Notes under the pieces: model-generated | What the model was told of the DNA's origin: nothing | The model's database searches: none | Seen by the model: only the letters and a program-made list of their open reading frames with translations | Program-made: the position numbers and the translations under genes | Assembly (NCBI GenBank): GCA_964035545.1 | Contig: OZ037766.1 | Coordinates: 11,355,722 to 11,419,721 of the forward strand | Length of the DNA stretch: 64,000 bases | Source: Bugula neritina | Taxonomy: Eukaryota > Bryozoa > Gymnolaemata > Cheilostomatida > Bugulidae | Reading direction: 5' to 3' | Shown: in pieces, positions 1 to 13,700 of the stretch | Layout: each line of letters begins with the position of its first letter | Numbering within the stretch: position 1 is the first letter of the stretch

Positions 1-223
1 TTAGGTTTGTACTGAGGTTTTAAATAATTTTCACTGTTAAAATGGTACTAAAAGCACATTTTTAGAAACGTTACAGCTAGACTCCTTATTTTATGTATTT
101 TCACACAAACTTGTTGATATTTGATTTAAATTAATTTTTTAAATCAGCAAATAATTTAAATTAAAGTTGCAAGATTTATTCATCTTGCCTAGACTATAAC
201 TACTTTGTCTTTTTCAATTTTAG

Positions 224-2888
224 CTGCCCCACCAATTTCACTGGTACAAGATGTGAGAGATTCAACCGAGGCAGTAAGTAGCTTTAATTTAGTTCCACTT
301 TCAAACAAAATGAGGAGTTAGTGTTGAGTGAACTTATGCTGACAGCTGTGTTGTTTGCTTCAAACTTTATTTTACGATTCTAAATTCAGTTTTAATTTTA
401 TACATAGTAGTTACTCTATTTTCTCATCAAAATTTTAACAAGATTTCTTAACAGGAAAATGCAAATCAACTGAAGTGTTAACTGGAAATCAAAAGAACAT
501 ACAGTATCGTAGTTTACGCTTAACCTCAATCTTTTTCTGTAGTGCATTTGTTGAACATGTTTTTAGTTTTGGAGTACCATCATTTTACTCTTCGTGATTT
601 TACAGAGTAGCATTTGTTGCTAATCTCTTTCTATCTCGCCTATCCTTGATAGTTATTTACATCACCTGGTGTATGTTTCAGCAGGAAGCGTGACAGTTCC
701 TTCAACAGTTACAATTGCCGACGGTACAATAGTGGCTGTGGTGGCCTCGGTTGTTGGTGTCATTGTAGTTGTGGTGGTTGTTTTAGTATGCAGGTAAGTT
801 TAACAGTATATATGTTCGCAATTTCAATAGTCTAATATAGTACAAGTGTTAAAATATTTCTAATATAAACCTTTTCAATCCTAATTTTATTCTTCATAAT
901 TTTCATTCAAAAATTTCCTAGTTTTAAAAGCAGCTTGTCTAAATTATTGGTATCGTGATCACTGGTCACTCGTAGAGATTTCATAATACAATCCATAATT
1001 AATCTCTCTAGCTATTGGTATGTGATTAGTGCTTCGTGTAATAGTCTAATAGATAGATTACTTATTTGAAGGGAATTGAATTAAGCTTCATCAATACAAA
1101 TGAAAGCTTCAAATTTTGTAATCTCATTAACTGCAGTGCTCATTATCGATTTTATGCAATTAACTTTGCCAATAAAGTACCTTTTCAAAGGGCAGGATTT
1201 TTTATTAAAAAGTAATCTTCTGTGTAGATAGACTTTAAAGGGTATAAAAGGATGCCTGCTTACTTGAATTAATGGAAACTCAGAAAATCTTATTTTTTAA
1301 TGAATTTTTGTCTCAACTAGTACACCTGCACCTTTAAAGATATTTGGCAGTCGTACTGAAAACTATCATTTATGTTTCCTTGTAATTGCCAGTATATTCA
1401 GCGCTTCTTTTTATTGGCTATGAGTCACTATTTACTAATATGTTTTAGAATATATATAACTTAAGTTTGTAAACGTTTGATTTTACTGAAATATCTTCAC
1501 ACTAGTTGTGATGCAATTGCTTCAGCTAGTTGGAAAAGTGGCATAGCTTTAGTAGTTGACTGCTATTTATAAACTAATATGAACTTAGTGTGTAGTTCAA
1601 GAGCTGAATATTGAAAATAATTTAAAAGTTTTAGAAATACAATTAAAAAAGAATCTTGAATAGTTATTTTCTTACTTTTGGGTAGATTGCGAAATCGACA
1701 AGAATTGGGAAACCGAAGGATGCAATCTCAGTTAAGCAGTCAAAGAAATGGCACAACTAATGGCAGTGGTAATGGACATGTAAGTATATTCACCTTCTAG
1801 TTTATGCTACTCATAAGTTAATCTCTCTATTTACACATGATTTTTAATGGGAGAAGTATTTTATATCAAACTTATATTTTTATTTGGAAAGGACATTGGG
1901 GGGGGGGGGGAGGTGGCAAGTTTATGCATGATTATTCCATAAAAAGCTGTTGAGGTCATTTGCCTTCTACTATTCATTTAAAAGTCGGTATGAAATGATT
2001 TGGATAATTGTTTGTTTTCTTCTTGTATGAGGTGGTAAATGAGTGTGGTTACCAGGCCAAATGTATTGTGCAGTATGTGCATGGTGATTTTGTGGAATAT
2101 AATTGATAAATTTACCATTTTGTTTCAACTCTAGGACAACTTAGCTGGGCCAACAGCAAAAAACTTACCATGTTTGGTGTCCATGAGCTATATCGGTATA
2201 CTTGTCTACTATCCTGCTTCTATGTGGCCAATTTTGGTTGATAAAAATAGAAAATAACTCTGCTGTCCCCACCATTCCAACAACCAGCTTTTATAACAAT
2301 TTACTATGTGTTGGGAATGCGGCTTCAAATTTCAATCAGTTATTTTGAGCTTCTCTGTTGAATTTGTCCATTAAACTAATTGTTTGAAAATCAAGTTGGC
2401 TGGGTTTTCTGCTGCACCCAAACCATTGGGGTGAGAAAGGCTGCTCGCAATAATTATGAGTTTCGCTGCTGCCAAGTCTTATTTTCTTTATATGCCATTA
2501 GAATTTTTTATGCATTGTTGGTATGAAATAAATTTATACATTTGTAATAGCAACAGTCGAATAATTTTGTGTCTTATTCTCAACTAAACAAATAAACTTA
2601 TAGCCATCTTTTAATATGCCAATCAAAGTTGTGTGCCCTTGATATGTGAAGACAACTCCTACAAATAGGAACATAAAATATAGTTACATTGTATATTCGG
2701 TAATATATTTTATTACATACACACACATATATATATATATTATATATATATATTATATATATATATTATATATATATATAACAGTTATATATCTTTATTT
2801 TTAGGTGAATAACAAACCTATTGAAGAAAATGGATTGTTGGAAATGCATAAAATAGAGAACAATAATATTGGGCCTCCAGATGTGTGA
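224..2888 (+). CDS. EGF-repeat single-pass membrane protein, 3' end (partial at left edge)
   Basis: Four exons are supported: 224-273, 682 or 685-793, 1686-1779 and 2805-2888 (stop TGA). All have GT-AG junctions and consistent phases. The first encodes the end of an EGF repeat (CPTNFTGTRCE, the C-x-C-P-x-x-F-T-G-x-R-C-E pattern seen in neuregulin-type EGF domains). The second gives a short Thr/Ser-rich linker and one strongly hydrophobic Val-rich membrane segment ending LVCR. The last two give a cytoplasmic tail of about 60 residues, rich in Arg, Gln, Asn and Ser, ending in GPPDV. Topology would be extracellular EGF, then membrane, then short tail, as in neuregulin-like or Notch-ligand-like proteins. 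The extracellular part lies left of the window, so the exact family is not decided. The second exon has a tandem CAGCAG acceptor. The last intron carries a TA repeat. Confidence 0.72.
2719..2781. repeat. Interrupted TA-dinucleotide microsatellite in last intron of the EGF gene
   Basis: A (CA)n start runs into a tract of TA repeats broken at regular steps by ATT/TAT. It ends about 23 bases before the acceptor of the terminal exon at 2805. Simple-sequence DNA; no coding content. Confidence 0.9.
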
Positions 2889-4017
2889 TACACAACTACA
2901 GCTACAATATAGTTCATAAAAATACTCAGGATGTATTCAACTGTACTTGTATAACTCAAAGTAATCATGGTAGTGTTCAGTAAAAGATCAAGTTCTTTTT
3001 GAATCATTCTAGTCAGCACCGATATCTACACAAATGTACAAAAACAATATTATATACTTTAATTCAATATGCTTATAGCCTTCACCATTTGTTTTAAATT
3101 ATTAGCATAAATTAGCTTCATGGCTTCTTAATGCAATTTCTAGTTTATAAATTATTATCGTATACTTCTGTATCTTGCTATAAATATATGACATTATTTT
3201 TATAATATCTACAGAAAACCTTTTAATCTATTTATATTATTTTATCGTTCTCACTAGTATTACGTGCTTGAGTTCTATAAACTTGCACTATTTTTTATCA
3301 TTGTATTTATTGTAATATATTGTACACATTATCGAATGCATGCTTTTAGATTTTTAAAATGCTTTTTCCATAGGATAAATTGCACCATTTAAATATGTTG
3401 TAAATTTTGATTACAGTTTTTATTACATTCTAGTTAGTATATTTTTATCATGCTACACTTTTAATTTTGCAGCAATCAATGGCAGATAATACTTAAATAA
3501 AAAAATATTAATAGACATATTACACATTTTGATTGCTTTTTGTTGCTAAAAAATTAATTTTAGAAATGTTTGCTATATAGTCACAATTCCTCCTTTTTAA
3601 CTGTATGCATGGAAGTGCTTCATTACATTTGATGTTGTAAACAACATGCTAGAAGCTGTTGTCTAGTGTTTAGTCATACATGCTCTGTTAGGAAGGACAT
3701 GCATGCAACTGCTCCTGTGATTCATTAAAGCCCTCAAAATAATATAATGACAGGTAAGTGGCACAGCCCTTAGCCCACTTACTAAAGCTTTACCATGGAA
3801 ATTGATAACTGTATTTTAGGCATGGGCTGACAACTCACGATTGCATAAACTGTTCTATATCGCACACATCCCGAGCCAGTGAAACTTCTCAAAATTTTTA
3901 ATGCCAGTGGACTTCTAAAAATGATCAATGAAACTTGGCAACAAGCTAGCTGAGCTATAAACTTATCGATTATGTATAGTAATTTACCGAATTCTGAACA
4001 GAGACCAATATATTTTG
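2889..4017 (+). other. 3' UTR and intergenic sequence after the EGF gene
   Basis: AT-rich sequence with no supported exon. A canonical AATAAA at about 3495 is the best polyadenylation signal for the upstream gene. It lies about 600 bases past the stop and is followed by T-rich sequence. Nothing further is seen up to the CpG-containing segment near 4020. Confidence 0.5.
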
Positions 4018-4160
4018 TCACGTGACTGTAACAGCGACGTAATGGGCTATGTGAAAAGAAACGGCGATGTAAACGGTTACAGCGCTAGTGAATAACAATA
4101 CGTGAATAATTGATAAGCACACTCAATCTGAATCTCGTACTGATACTGTACGCAGCTCAA
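4018..4160 (+). promoter_or_regulatory. CpG-containing promoter-like segment 5' of the CECR2-like gene
   Basis: In a CpG-poor neighbourhood this stretch holds a cluster of CpG sites (GCGACG, AACGGCGATG, AACGGTTACAGCGC, TACGTG, TACGCAG). It lies between the end of the EGF gene and the first recognised exon of the CECR2-like gene at 7784. It is followed by a simple-sequence island, the same order seen 5' of ILRUN. No TATA box or mapped start can be claimed; the promoter call is inference from composition and position. Confidence 0.35.
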
Positions 4161-4489
4161 GTTTCGTAATAAATTTAAAACCATGCTTGTAGTTTCTAAG
4201 AGTTAACTGCATTTTACCAATGGCACTATAATGCTATGCTAACAGGCTGTAGTTGTCATATAAACTTAAAATTAAAAGCATCAGCATGTCCTCAGGCTCA
4301 ACGACGACTATTTCTGAACCCTGCGACATTCATAGTCAAACTGACACTCAACGTAAGTTTAGTTTTTTGTTTATTCAAGCCTTGCCACATCACTCGGTTT
4401 AATGAGAATTTTTATGTACTCTGTTTTAATTTTTAATAAATATTTCATCGTAATTTTCTTTTTAACTTATTCTCACTTGTTTTTCAACT

Positions 4490-5160
4490 AATGACACTGA
4501 GTGACCGACAGTCACAGTGTAACTTACATTTACTCTTACTCTTAGTCTTACTCTTAGTTAGTAAGAGTAAGACTAAGAGTAAGTGAGTGTAACAGTAAAA
4601 ATAATTAAATTGTTCTTGGCCCTTAGCCTTAGGAATTAGTAAATCGGTTAGCATTACAGGTACAACTTCAACATGAACTAGTACTTGTACAAGTTGTAGT
4701 AGTACTACAACTAGTACTTATACTTATACTTATAGTATAAATTTAGTATGAACTTATAGAATTATGCTTATAGTTATAGTATACTTATACTTATAGTAGT
4801 TATTAACACTAACAGTAACTCCAACTGTGTAAATTAAAGTGTAAAAACAACACTAATTCTAGCAGTTGGTTACTTCAACTTTGACTCTTAGGGTTAGTAA
4901 TTGTAGCTTGTAAGTAAAAGTTGTAAGTCTTAATCTAAGTCTTGGCTGCACTTGGTTTTGTAGTACACTAGTTGTGTTACCTGTTTCAATATGAATATCG
5001 ATGACGTTATTATTATTAATTGTATTTACTAGTTATTATTAGGCTAATGAGTAATAACTGCAGTGATGGAATGACTATAAGAGTATACTATGACTACAGA
5101 CTATAACCATAGGTCTGTGAAGTTAGTTTTACAGATATTCAGATGAACATTACAATAAAT
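4490..5160. repeat. Cryptically simple island 1 with a perfect inverted repeat
   Basis: The sequence is made of drifting short words such as TACTTATAC, TAGTACTAC, ACTAACAGTAAC and CTTAGTCTTAC rather than a fixed repeat unit. It holds a perfect inverted repeat: arms 4535-4556 and 4562-4583 (22 bases each) with a 5-base spacer, made of CTTACTCTTAG words. No reading frame is supported. Similar blocks recur at 21.3, 24.3, 35.2, 41.4, 55.0 and 57.3 kb. Confidence 0.7.
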
Positions 5161-7783
5161 TGCTTTGCTTACAGTTAGGTTGTTAATTTGAATCATTGTT
5201 GCTATTTTAATTTTGATTTACTCATTTGATATGACTAATCACTGGTAGTCGTATTATTGGTTATGTGTCACCAGTTTCAAATTGAAGTTTCCGAGTATAT
5301 CCTTTCGATTTACAGTTAGATTTATTGCTAAATTGACTCTACATAACTTATAGAAGTTATACTTCTAAGTTTAAATGTATATCCATATTTAATTTTTTAC
5401 ATATAAATATGTTTTATAGATATTTTATTAGGGCTAGTGTATCAGTATATAGCTGTGTGTTTGTGCCAGTAGCACACGTCTGTTTCATACCTTTAACATG
5501 TTGTTGCACTTACATCTTTTAGTTTTATTTATGACTATGGTGTGCTTTTTTAAAAAGATTTAATGCTGACTTGAAATTTTAAAAGTTTATAACTTGTTAA
5601 GCTAAATGAAACTACATCAAACATTTGTAATATTGTAGTATTGCAGTTGCAATACTTGTAAAAATTTTGAATTTTTTAAAATTAAAAAAATACATTCAAT
5701 TAAATAATCAATGGTAGTGTATTTGCTTGATAAAATTGATCTGAATGTTGTACATGCATAGGCATTAAAGATTCCAACCTTTATTAAAACTTTGGGGTGG
5801 GGGCTAAGTGATAGTTTTTTTAATATATAGTAGATTTAGAGTTGATTGTTTTAAAACCATGGTTCGCACGAAAGCTGAAAATTGATTAAATGAAAAATTG
5901 ACTTTATCAGGTAAAAAATGCTAGTTTAAAATAGACAATGCTGCTGCTGCAGCTGAGCATATGAACGCAGAAGAAATAGTAGCGTATACCATCAAGTCTA
6001 ATATTCACAATTTATTACTTTATTTGTGTGCTGTTAGCTTCTAGATATACTTATTAGACTTTAAGAATTATTTGACTGGATAATAATGAGCAAACTGTAG
6101 TGGCATTCTGCTGTAATAGTCTTGTTGAATTTAATGTTTTAAATACAACCAATATTTCAATATTGTAATACAAAAAACAAATATTGCTATTATAGTTTTA
6201 TAGAGGATGTCGTTCACAAACTGTTGAAATTTTGTTTAAAGAGGAGACAATAAATAATGCGATTTTAGCTCGGTCCTGTTGCCGTCTCTATTTCTTAGTT
6301 TACCTAGTAGTCAAAATGAATTAATATAAACTAAATTTTAATGAACATTTATTTGTGAACACTTACTATAATAAACAATAATAATTGCTTACCTATATGT
6401 ATTATGTAACTGTTGGCAATGTAATTTTTAATTCTGTTAAAAAAGAATACTAATTGTTTTATTGCTGTTTCAACGTTTTGTATAAAATCTAAAACTTGTA
6501 TTGTAATAAAGTTAATAGAAGTTCTGTTACTGTGAATAACTATCACATTTTTATGTCAACAGTTTTTCTCTAACATACTAGGTAACCTATGTATTTATTA
6601 TGGGATTTTGGGCTTACAATTTCTAAACCTGAGTTGAGATTATCAGTTTGAAAAATCAATAATAGCTGTATTGATTTATTAATTCATTGTTTTTAAATAA
6701 TTGACTTATAAAATTTATTTAATATACTCAGTTTGAGATTCAACTGAGTTGCTTTCAAAAACTAAACTCAATTTATAATTCAACAAAGTGTCTGTAATTT
6801 AAAAAGAATATATTGTTGGGACTTCATACTTTTTTGCAAAAACTGTTCAAAAATACGGTGATTGTTTAAAATAAAAATTATTATGTATTGACTGTAGAGT
6901 TGGATAGTTATCAGCAAAGTTTTTTTTTTATTAAAGTACACCATCTCTACGCAAAAATCAGTTATTCTCATTTCCAAAACCCACAACTATAAAGATTGAA
7001 AAATCAAATGCCTTAAAGCTGAAATATATCGAATTGCTTTTGATGGGGCACGTACTCATGTATATGCTTAGACGATTATTTATTTGAATTAATATTGAAT
7101 ATCTTTTGCTATTTAAACAAATAACTCGCTTAATTTATATCATTATGGGGTTTAAGTGAGTCTCGTATTAATAATATGATGTATATATAGCTATTATCAA
7201 AGTTCAGCAAATGAAAAGTAATATTTTCTGTAAACCTCATTTTTGTGTTATTTCACTTGATATGTTATTATGTCTTGAAGTTTTTAAATTTACTATTGCT
7301 GATTTTGGAAAGCTCCAAACTGCAGGGATATAAATTTAATTAAGTTGCTGCATATTCTATACTATACAATAAGTAGGTACAGTCTTTATCATGCTGATAA
7401 AGACTGTATCAATGTAACATGGCAACCTTGGTGATCTATATCTAGAAGCTGAAATGAATAATTGTTCTCTTTTGTTTCTAAGTTTAAATGCAGTCAGATA
7501 TATTCATTTAGCAGCTTTTCAAGCTTTGTATTCAAATCTCTCCTTTTTCATTCTGTCTTGTTATTCCTAAGCTTTGTTATATCATTTATGGGGTATCAAA
7601 TTTCATTTTTAAACACTCCTGCAGAGTAAATCACTCTTAAAACATTCATCAGCACATATTCAGTGCTAGGATGGGTAGCAATGTATTTTTAATCCTATTG
7701 AATGTTAACATAAACTTTCATGAGTTTAGATTCAACTGTCCAAAGTCTTATTGTAACAACAGTTTTGTTTACTCCGTTGCTAG
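5161..7783 (+). other. AT-rich non-coding stretch before the first CECR2-like exon
   Basis: No exon with family similarity was recognised. The segment ends in a good acceptor (TTTACTCCGTTGCTAG) at 7783. The exon that follows needs one base from an upstream exon, so at least one 5' exon with the start codon must lie here or further left; it was not identified. A perfect short hairpin sits at 7378-7408 and is listed separately. Confidence 0.4.
7378..7408. repeat. Perfect 14-bp stem, 3-base loop hairpin
   Basis: The arms 7378-7391 (TACAGTCTTTATCA) and 7395-7408 are exact reverse complements separated by TGC. The stem is not AT-only, so it stands out against the local background. It lies in non-coding DNA 5' of the CECR2-like exons. 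Function unknown. Confidence 0.85.
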
Positions 7784-10700
7784 GTATTGGTGGGAATGCA
7801 GAAATGGCTGCCCTACGAAACTTGTATGAACTGCCTTATCTTGCACAGTTTGTTACAGTCAACAAACTGAAATTCGGGTTTCCAACTGTTGACACAGAGG
7901 TGAGTTGCAAGATATAATTTGCAGTAGAGGGAGAGAGTGTGTGTTGTGTGTGTGTAAGCAGTGTAGTTCATTTAAACATAAGGCTTCACCTGCTGCTGTT
8001 CTACAGCAGCTGCTAGACTTGTGCTGCTAGCTGCTTGCAGGCTCTTGTTAATATATGATGAGAATCTTATCTTCACTGCTCCTCTATGTTTTGATTTGCT
8101 ACTAATAGTTGTGCCTCTAAATGAAGCAAATTTATAATCACATTAACTGTGAATCATACAGTGCATTGGGCTTCTGTTTGACAAACGGCAGCCACTGCTG
8201 CCTCATGTTACTTGAAAGTCAACAGAGCAATGCACATTACAGTAGGTCTATGCCTGAATTATTGATCTAAAAGTGTGCTATGTATCGAGTTACATTATGC
8301 ATGAAATTGTCATTCAATTCTTCTAAACATTGATTTGTTGTTTAGTAGATAGGCACACTTGAATGCAAGTGACAGGAGCTTGTGCAGGGGAGATTGAGCT
8401 CTTGCTATGATTTTCTACTGCAGTCTATGACTCTTATGCCATTTACATATCTATGCCACTGATTTCAATATAACAGCAGTTGTATTCACTTAGCTTTTCT
8501 ATTATAGTGCTGGGCATTAGTAAAAAAACTCGCAGGTCTGCCTTAGCTCAATGTATTTTTCAACTTTTACAATAAGTGAATTTATAATTTCATATAACAA
8601 GCTTTTAGTATTGGCGCCATACATTTCCTGGTGAATAAAACCTTTTAAATCTGAGCTTCATAGAACAAATAAAGTGCTGTATAATATATTTTTGTTGAAT
8701 TGCAATGGTTTTGTATTATGCTTCATATTATAAGTTCGAAAGTAAAACAATTTATATCTTTGTTGTTTGATATTTATTTAGATTCTTGAGGAATGTTTAT
8801 TGGTGCCGGGTGGTGATCTTCTCATCTCAGATATAGCTGCTAGAATCCTGAGACACACTTTAAAGAACCCAGCTATTAGGTAGCCAGTAAATCTACTCTC
8901 AACATAAAGTTGTTATAATTTAGTTTCAACCATTATGCTGCTGTGTTCTCAAATTAAGTTTTCTAAATATATTTATGAACTCATTGTAGGCATTTTAATA
9001 TACTATTTTGAGTTATCCTGAACAATATTGAAGTGCTATTTTTGCCCTCAAAATCAGTTTTAAGGGCATATATTGTGATTGAGGGTGAAATACTATATAA
9101 TATATAAATTGATAATCTACAATTTTTGTATGTTGAATTTATCTGCTCTCTGATTGCCTAATCTGAGAATTTTTACTACTACTAATAATTTTATTTATAA
9201 TTATATATGAAAGTTGTCTGTACATTATTTTTAGGGCTAAAAATTTTGAGAGTCATTTGATCAAACTTGTGGAATCTAAATCTCCATCCTGGAACCCTCT
9301 GAGTAACACAGAATTTGACAAACTCCCTGCAGCTGACAAGGTAGGCTTTGGTCATGTCTCTACACTGGAATGAAAACTTGTTTATGTCCATTTTGTTATT
9401 TATGAGCCTAAAATTTTAAGTTTTATTGTATCTTTTTTCAATATTTTTGGTCCTATGTAGTACTAAACTTCATTTTAATAAATTTCCATCATGTTGGTTG
9501 GCTGGTTTCTTGTTTTAAATTGATCCGCTTGTTTTCAATAGCATTGGATTCTATTTGAATTCAATGGATTTATTATTAAGTTGAAACTGCTCAAGTGGTT
9601 GGCTGATGAAACCAAAGAGAAAAAAGATGAAATTCAGGACTTGCTCTCAGATGATGTGGAAAATCTAAAGAATCTTGAAGATGTAAGATTTCAATTCATA
9701 GTTTAACCTATTACGGTGGCTAAGGGTCATATTTTCTACGTCTTGTCTTGGAGTTGTCTCCTCATTTTTGAAGCAGTAGCTCCGTGACTTGCAGAGTTTG
9801 GTAATTCAAATCTGTTTCATAAGGTGTGATTTATTACTTTATTTTGTTGCTGTGTAACAAAACAATTACACAGTAGAATATTTTAGACTTGCTGGTAAAA
9901 AAATTTTTTGATTAATTGTAAAAAATGTAATTATTTGCTACCATCAGTTACTACGCAACATGAAATCATAAATTGCTTTACAGAAAGATTGCCTAGAAAG
10001 CAATCCATTAAATCAAGTTATTGCAGAACAGTAAACAAACCCTGGGTTTAATTTTTAATGTTAACAAATGTTCACAAATTTCAGTGTTAACAAACACTAC
10101 TTCTCTATAATTAATACAAGATGAAAATATATTTTATTTGAACCTAATTTTTTACTAAGTTTTTTTTTAGTGTTTAAACAGATATTAAAGTTTTATTCAA
10201 ATCCTTGGGTTGTTTCCTGTAGATGACCCAAGGATGTAAGTCAATTATTTAACTTTTATTTTATTAAACCTTCCAGGGATTTTATTTGATATTTATATTG
10301 GGATTACTTACATCATGTTTAGTAGACTTTCCTATGGGCTCGCATTAACTTCGTAGCTGTGTTAGAATAGGTGATTAGATTAGGCTGCCCTGTTCGGACT
10401 TTTATTGGAGTTTAACAAGACCATCTTGATTGATGTACCTTAAGCATGTTATAGTTAACACATTTAAAATATCTATAATATCAAACCAGAAAAAAGTAAT
10501 AAGGCAGGGAAATCTCCCAGTTCTGAAATGAAGGTAATGAAATGCAAATCTAATGTTTCTTTACAGAAAGAAATCCGAGTTGGCCAAGACTCTGAAAACC
10601 GAATCTATTGGTACTTTCAAGGTACGACTGCTAGTTATATTACTTATAATGAATCATAGCTGTGAAACCTCTCTTAAGATTTTGTTTTAATTTGACATTA

Positions 10701-13700
10701 AGAAACATCAGTATGATGGCCGAGCGTTACCATGGAGACACTAGCTTGGTGAAACAGGTTCTGAATATTATTTTATTGAATAAGTAATTAATAACTTGTC
10801 AATGTTTTGTGCAAGCTCATTGATGCAGCTACTAGTGGGATGTACGAGCAGTTTATAATGTTGCATGGAAATAATTTGCCACCAAAATGTGATATATTTG
10901 AACCTCAATTCAAATAGCTGAAGTTCAGCTTAACAAATTAGTGATAGCCACGGTTATTAACAAACCTAACTTTTAAGACATACTTATAATGGCGCAGTTG
11001 ATAATTTACAGTAAATAAATATTTTTGATTTGTAATTTAATCACTGAGCACTTCTTAGTGAATGACTGGAAGTGAATCACACTCAGTAAATCACACTACC
11101 TAGCTTATTATGTGTGGAATTTATTGGTATTTTATAGTTGCATTGCAAAGCCATTTAAATTATAGATACTAGATGGTGAGTTTGTAAGGGGGTGCTAAAA
11201 AAGTGTAAAAACACTACTCAGTTTTCTGACCTTTAGCTTTAACATTTAGAGCCACTAAATAATAGTCAATAATCTTTTTTGACTACACAAGGCAATTATT
11301 GGAAGTAAAACTGCAAAAGTTGACTTACTCTCCATTATTCAATTGGATTTTTGTCTTTGATCATTGTAAAATATCATATCAAGTTTTTATCTACCTGTAC
11401 TTGAATAGCTGTTATAGGAAACACAACTTCAAAGTACAATTATGAGCTGAACTAAAGTATGCTGCAAATCAAATGCTTTATTTAGATTCACTCAGCAATT
11501 TCTCAACATAACCGCCTTTTTAACTTGAAGCTGGCAATAATTCATTTAGTAATAGCTCACTGAAAATGCTTGTAGAAATATGAAAGATATGTGCATAGAA
11601 TGTTCAGCAATTTTATTCACATTCAATAATTTAAATGAAGGCCAGATCATAACTTATTGAAAATAAGTTGTAAGAAATAATTTGTGTTAGATGATGTGTC
11701 TTTGCTTATCTCTGTAGGAATGGTGAATAATTAAGAACAAATAACAAGCAGTTTTACTTTATGGTTTGATTTTCAATGAACATGATGTTTGCTTATTTTG
11801 TCTGGCCCTGTAGCAATGATTTTATGTGAATACGTAAAATAAAGATACTATCCTGTACAAGCAGTAATATATACCTGTCATAGCTGGGCACACATTCCTG
11901 GCTTCTAGCCATCAAGTATTGCCAACAATAAATGCACCAACCAAACTGAAATGTACGTGAAAATAAGTATACTTATGTGTTTTTTTTATTCATTTTAATG
12001 TTGGTGTCTCAAATCTATTAATAGCTCAAGACATGACACAACCAATTGTTTCATTTAATACTAATTTGATGGTAAGACATATGTATGTGCTTTGAAGAAT
12101 AGTTTCGAGAAACTGAAAATAAAACTAAAATTTTGTTCAAGCTGAAACTTAGTAAGTATTATAAGCTGCCAACGTACAACCCTCAGTTTCAGAGGAGTGC
12201 CCTTTACTTATACTTCTAACTCATGTAGACTATTATGAAAACTCAATGGCATTGACAAATTTGTGACCATCGCACCTAATCTTTGCATGACAATGTAGTA
12301 TAGTTATGCATTTAAGCTTACCATAACTAATTAGTTTCGCTTCATTTCTGATTCGTTTTTAGACAAGGTAATGTTTTTAGAGAGAAGATGACTAGTATTC
12401 TCTTGCAGCTAGATATGTAGACTGAACTTTAGGTAGACTAAACAAGAAAACTCTAACAACAGTATTGTAGCTTATGTATACATTGTTGGTTATAGTAATA
12501 TCCCTTGATGTACTCCTAAAACCTCAGTTTTTGGTAATAAATACCTCTTAAGGCATCATTTTTTCATGGGAAGGCAACTTTAAGTAAGCTTCATTTAAAG
12601 CATAATCGATTTTATGAGCAGGGGACATAATTACCAGCTAATTTGCTGTATAAATTATAAAAGTTAACTAGCATGTTCACTAGAAGGAGTATCAGTTTCT
12701 CCTCAAATTTCCATGATGCAACTACCAACTGGGATATCCTGCCCTACAAAGTATCTGTTCCACCTGATTGGAGTAGCTCATCTTTGCTATCCTAAAAACT
12801 ATTGCTAATAAATTTAAAATTGCGAATTTCTTACCATCAAGCCTGTCAAGTTAATGGTTAGACTAGCTATTTATTACCAAATCTTGCGGTCACAGCTTTT
12901 CATTAGAAAGTAATTCTATTCTATAGATAAACGAGAGGTGCAGGGATCACCACGTTGTAGTTGAAGTTTTGTTAATTAAGAACGGCACAATTTTTACCCA
13001 CAATTGGCATAAATTATTTTTTTTTGTGACTACAGTCCTCTACTGAACTACCACATCAACGTTGGTTATCAGTGAGTTGCTGTGTTATATTAAATTATAT
13101 TGTATTATTTGACCCAAATTTAAAAAAATAGTTAGACCAGTGTCTGGTTATTTTCGCTTTTCACCAATTGACTTTCCTATTGCAAACTCATGGTGAAATA
13201 TACTGCTCTATTGAATAAATAAGAGGGAAGGGGGGTAGGCTATGAAAGGTTTAGGGAGAAAGGGTACTTGGGGAGGGGGTGTTTAGGGAGAGGGAGTCTG
13301 AAAAAGAACGCTATATATCTATCATGGCTTTAATGCTAAGTTTGCTAGCCCTCAATACGATTATAAAGTATCAATACTTTTACAGTCGTGAGTCTCACTT
13401 CAAAAACTACAAAACTGTTATTATTTAGATAAGCGGTAAAAGTGGAAAGATGAATCTTGAGGAACTTTTATAAACAAATGCTGTACTTTTACTGTTGTAT
13501 AAAAAGAACTTGAACATGAATATTAGTTGCTTAATGAATTATATTCCAACAGAATTATTTAAACTTAAAAGTGTGTAACTTTTAACTAAATTTCACGATT
13601 TATTGCAGATTAAAAGCAGGATATTTTAATTTTTTCAAGTGTGCAATATTTCAATAGGCAGTAACTTTATTTGTTTATGTATAGCCTGGGTTTTAAACTG

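Noticed and set aside
4236-4436. 66-codon plus-strand frame as a gene start for the CECR2-like protein
   Set aside because: No similarity to the family, no fitting donor phase, and it overlaps promoter-like and simple DNA.
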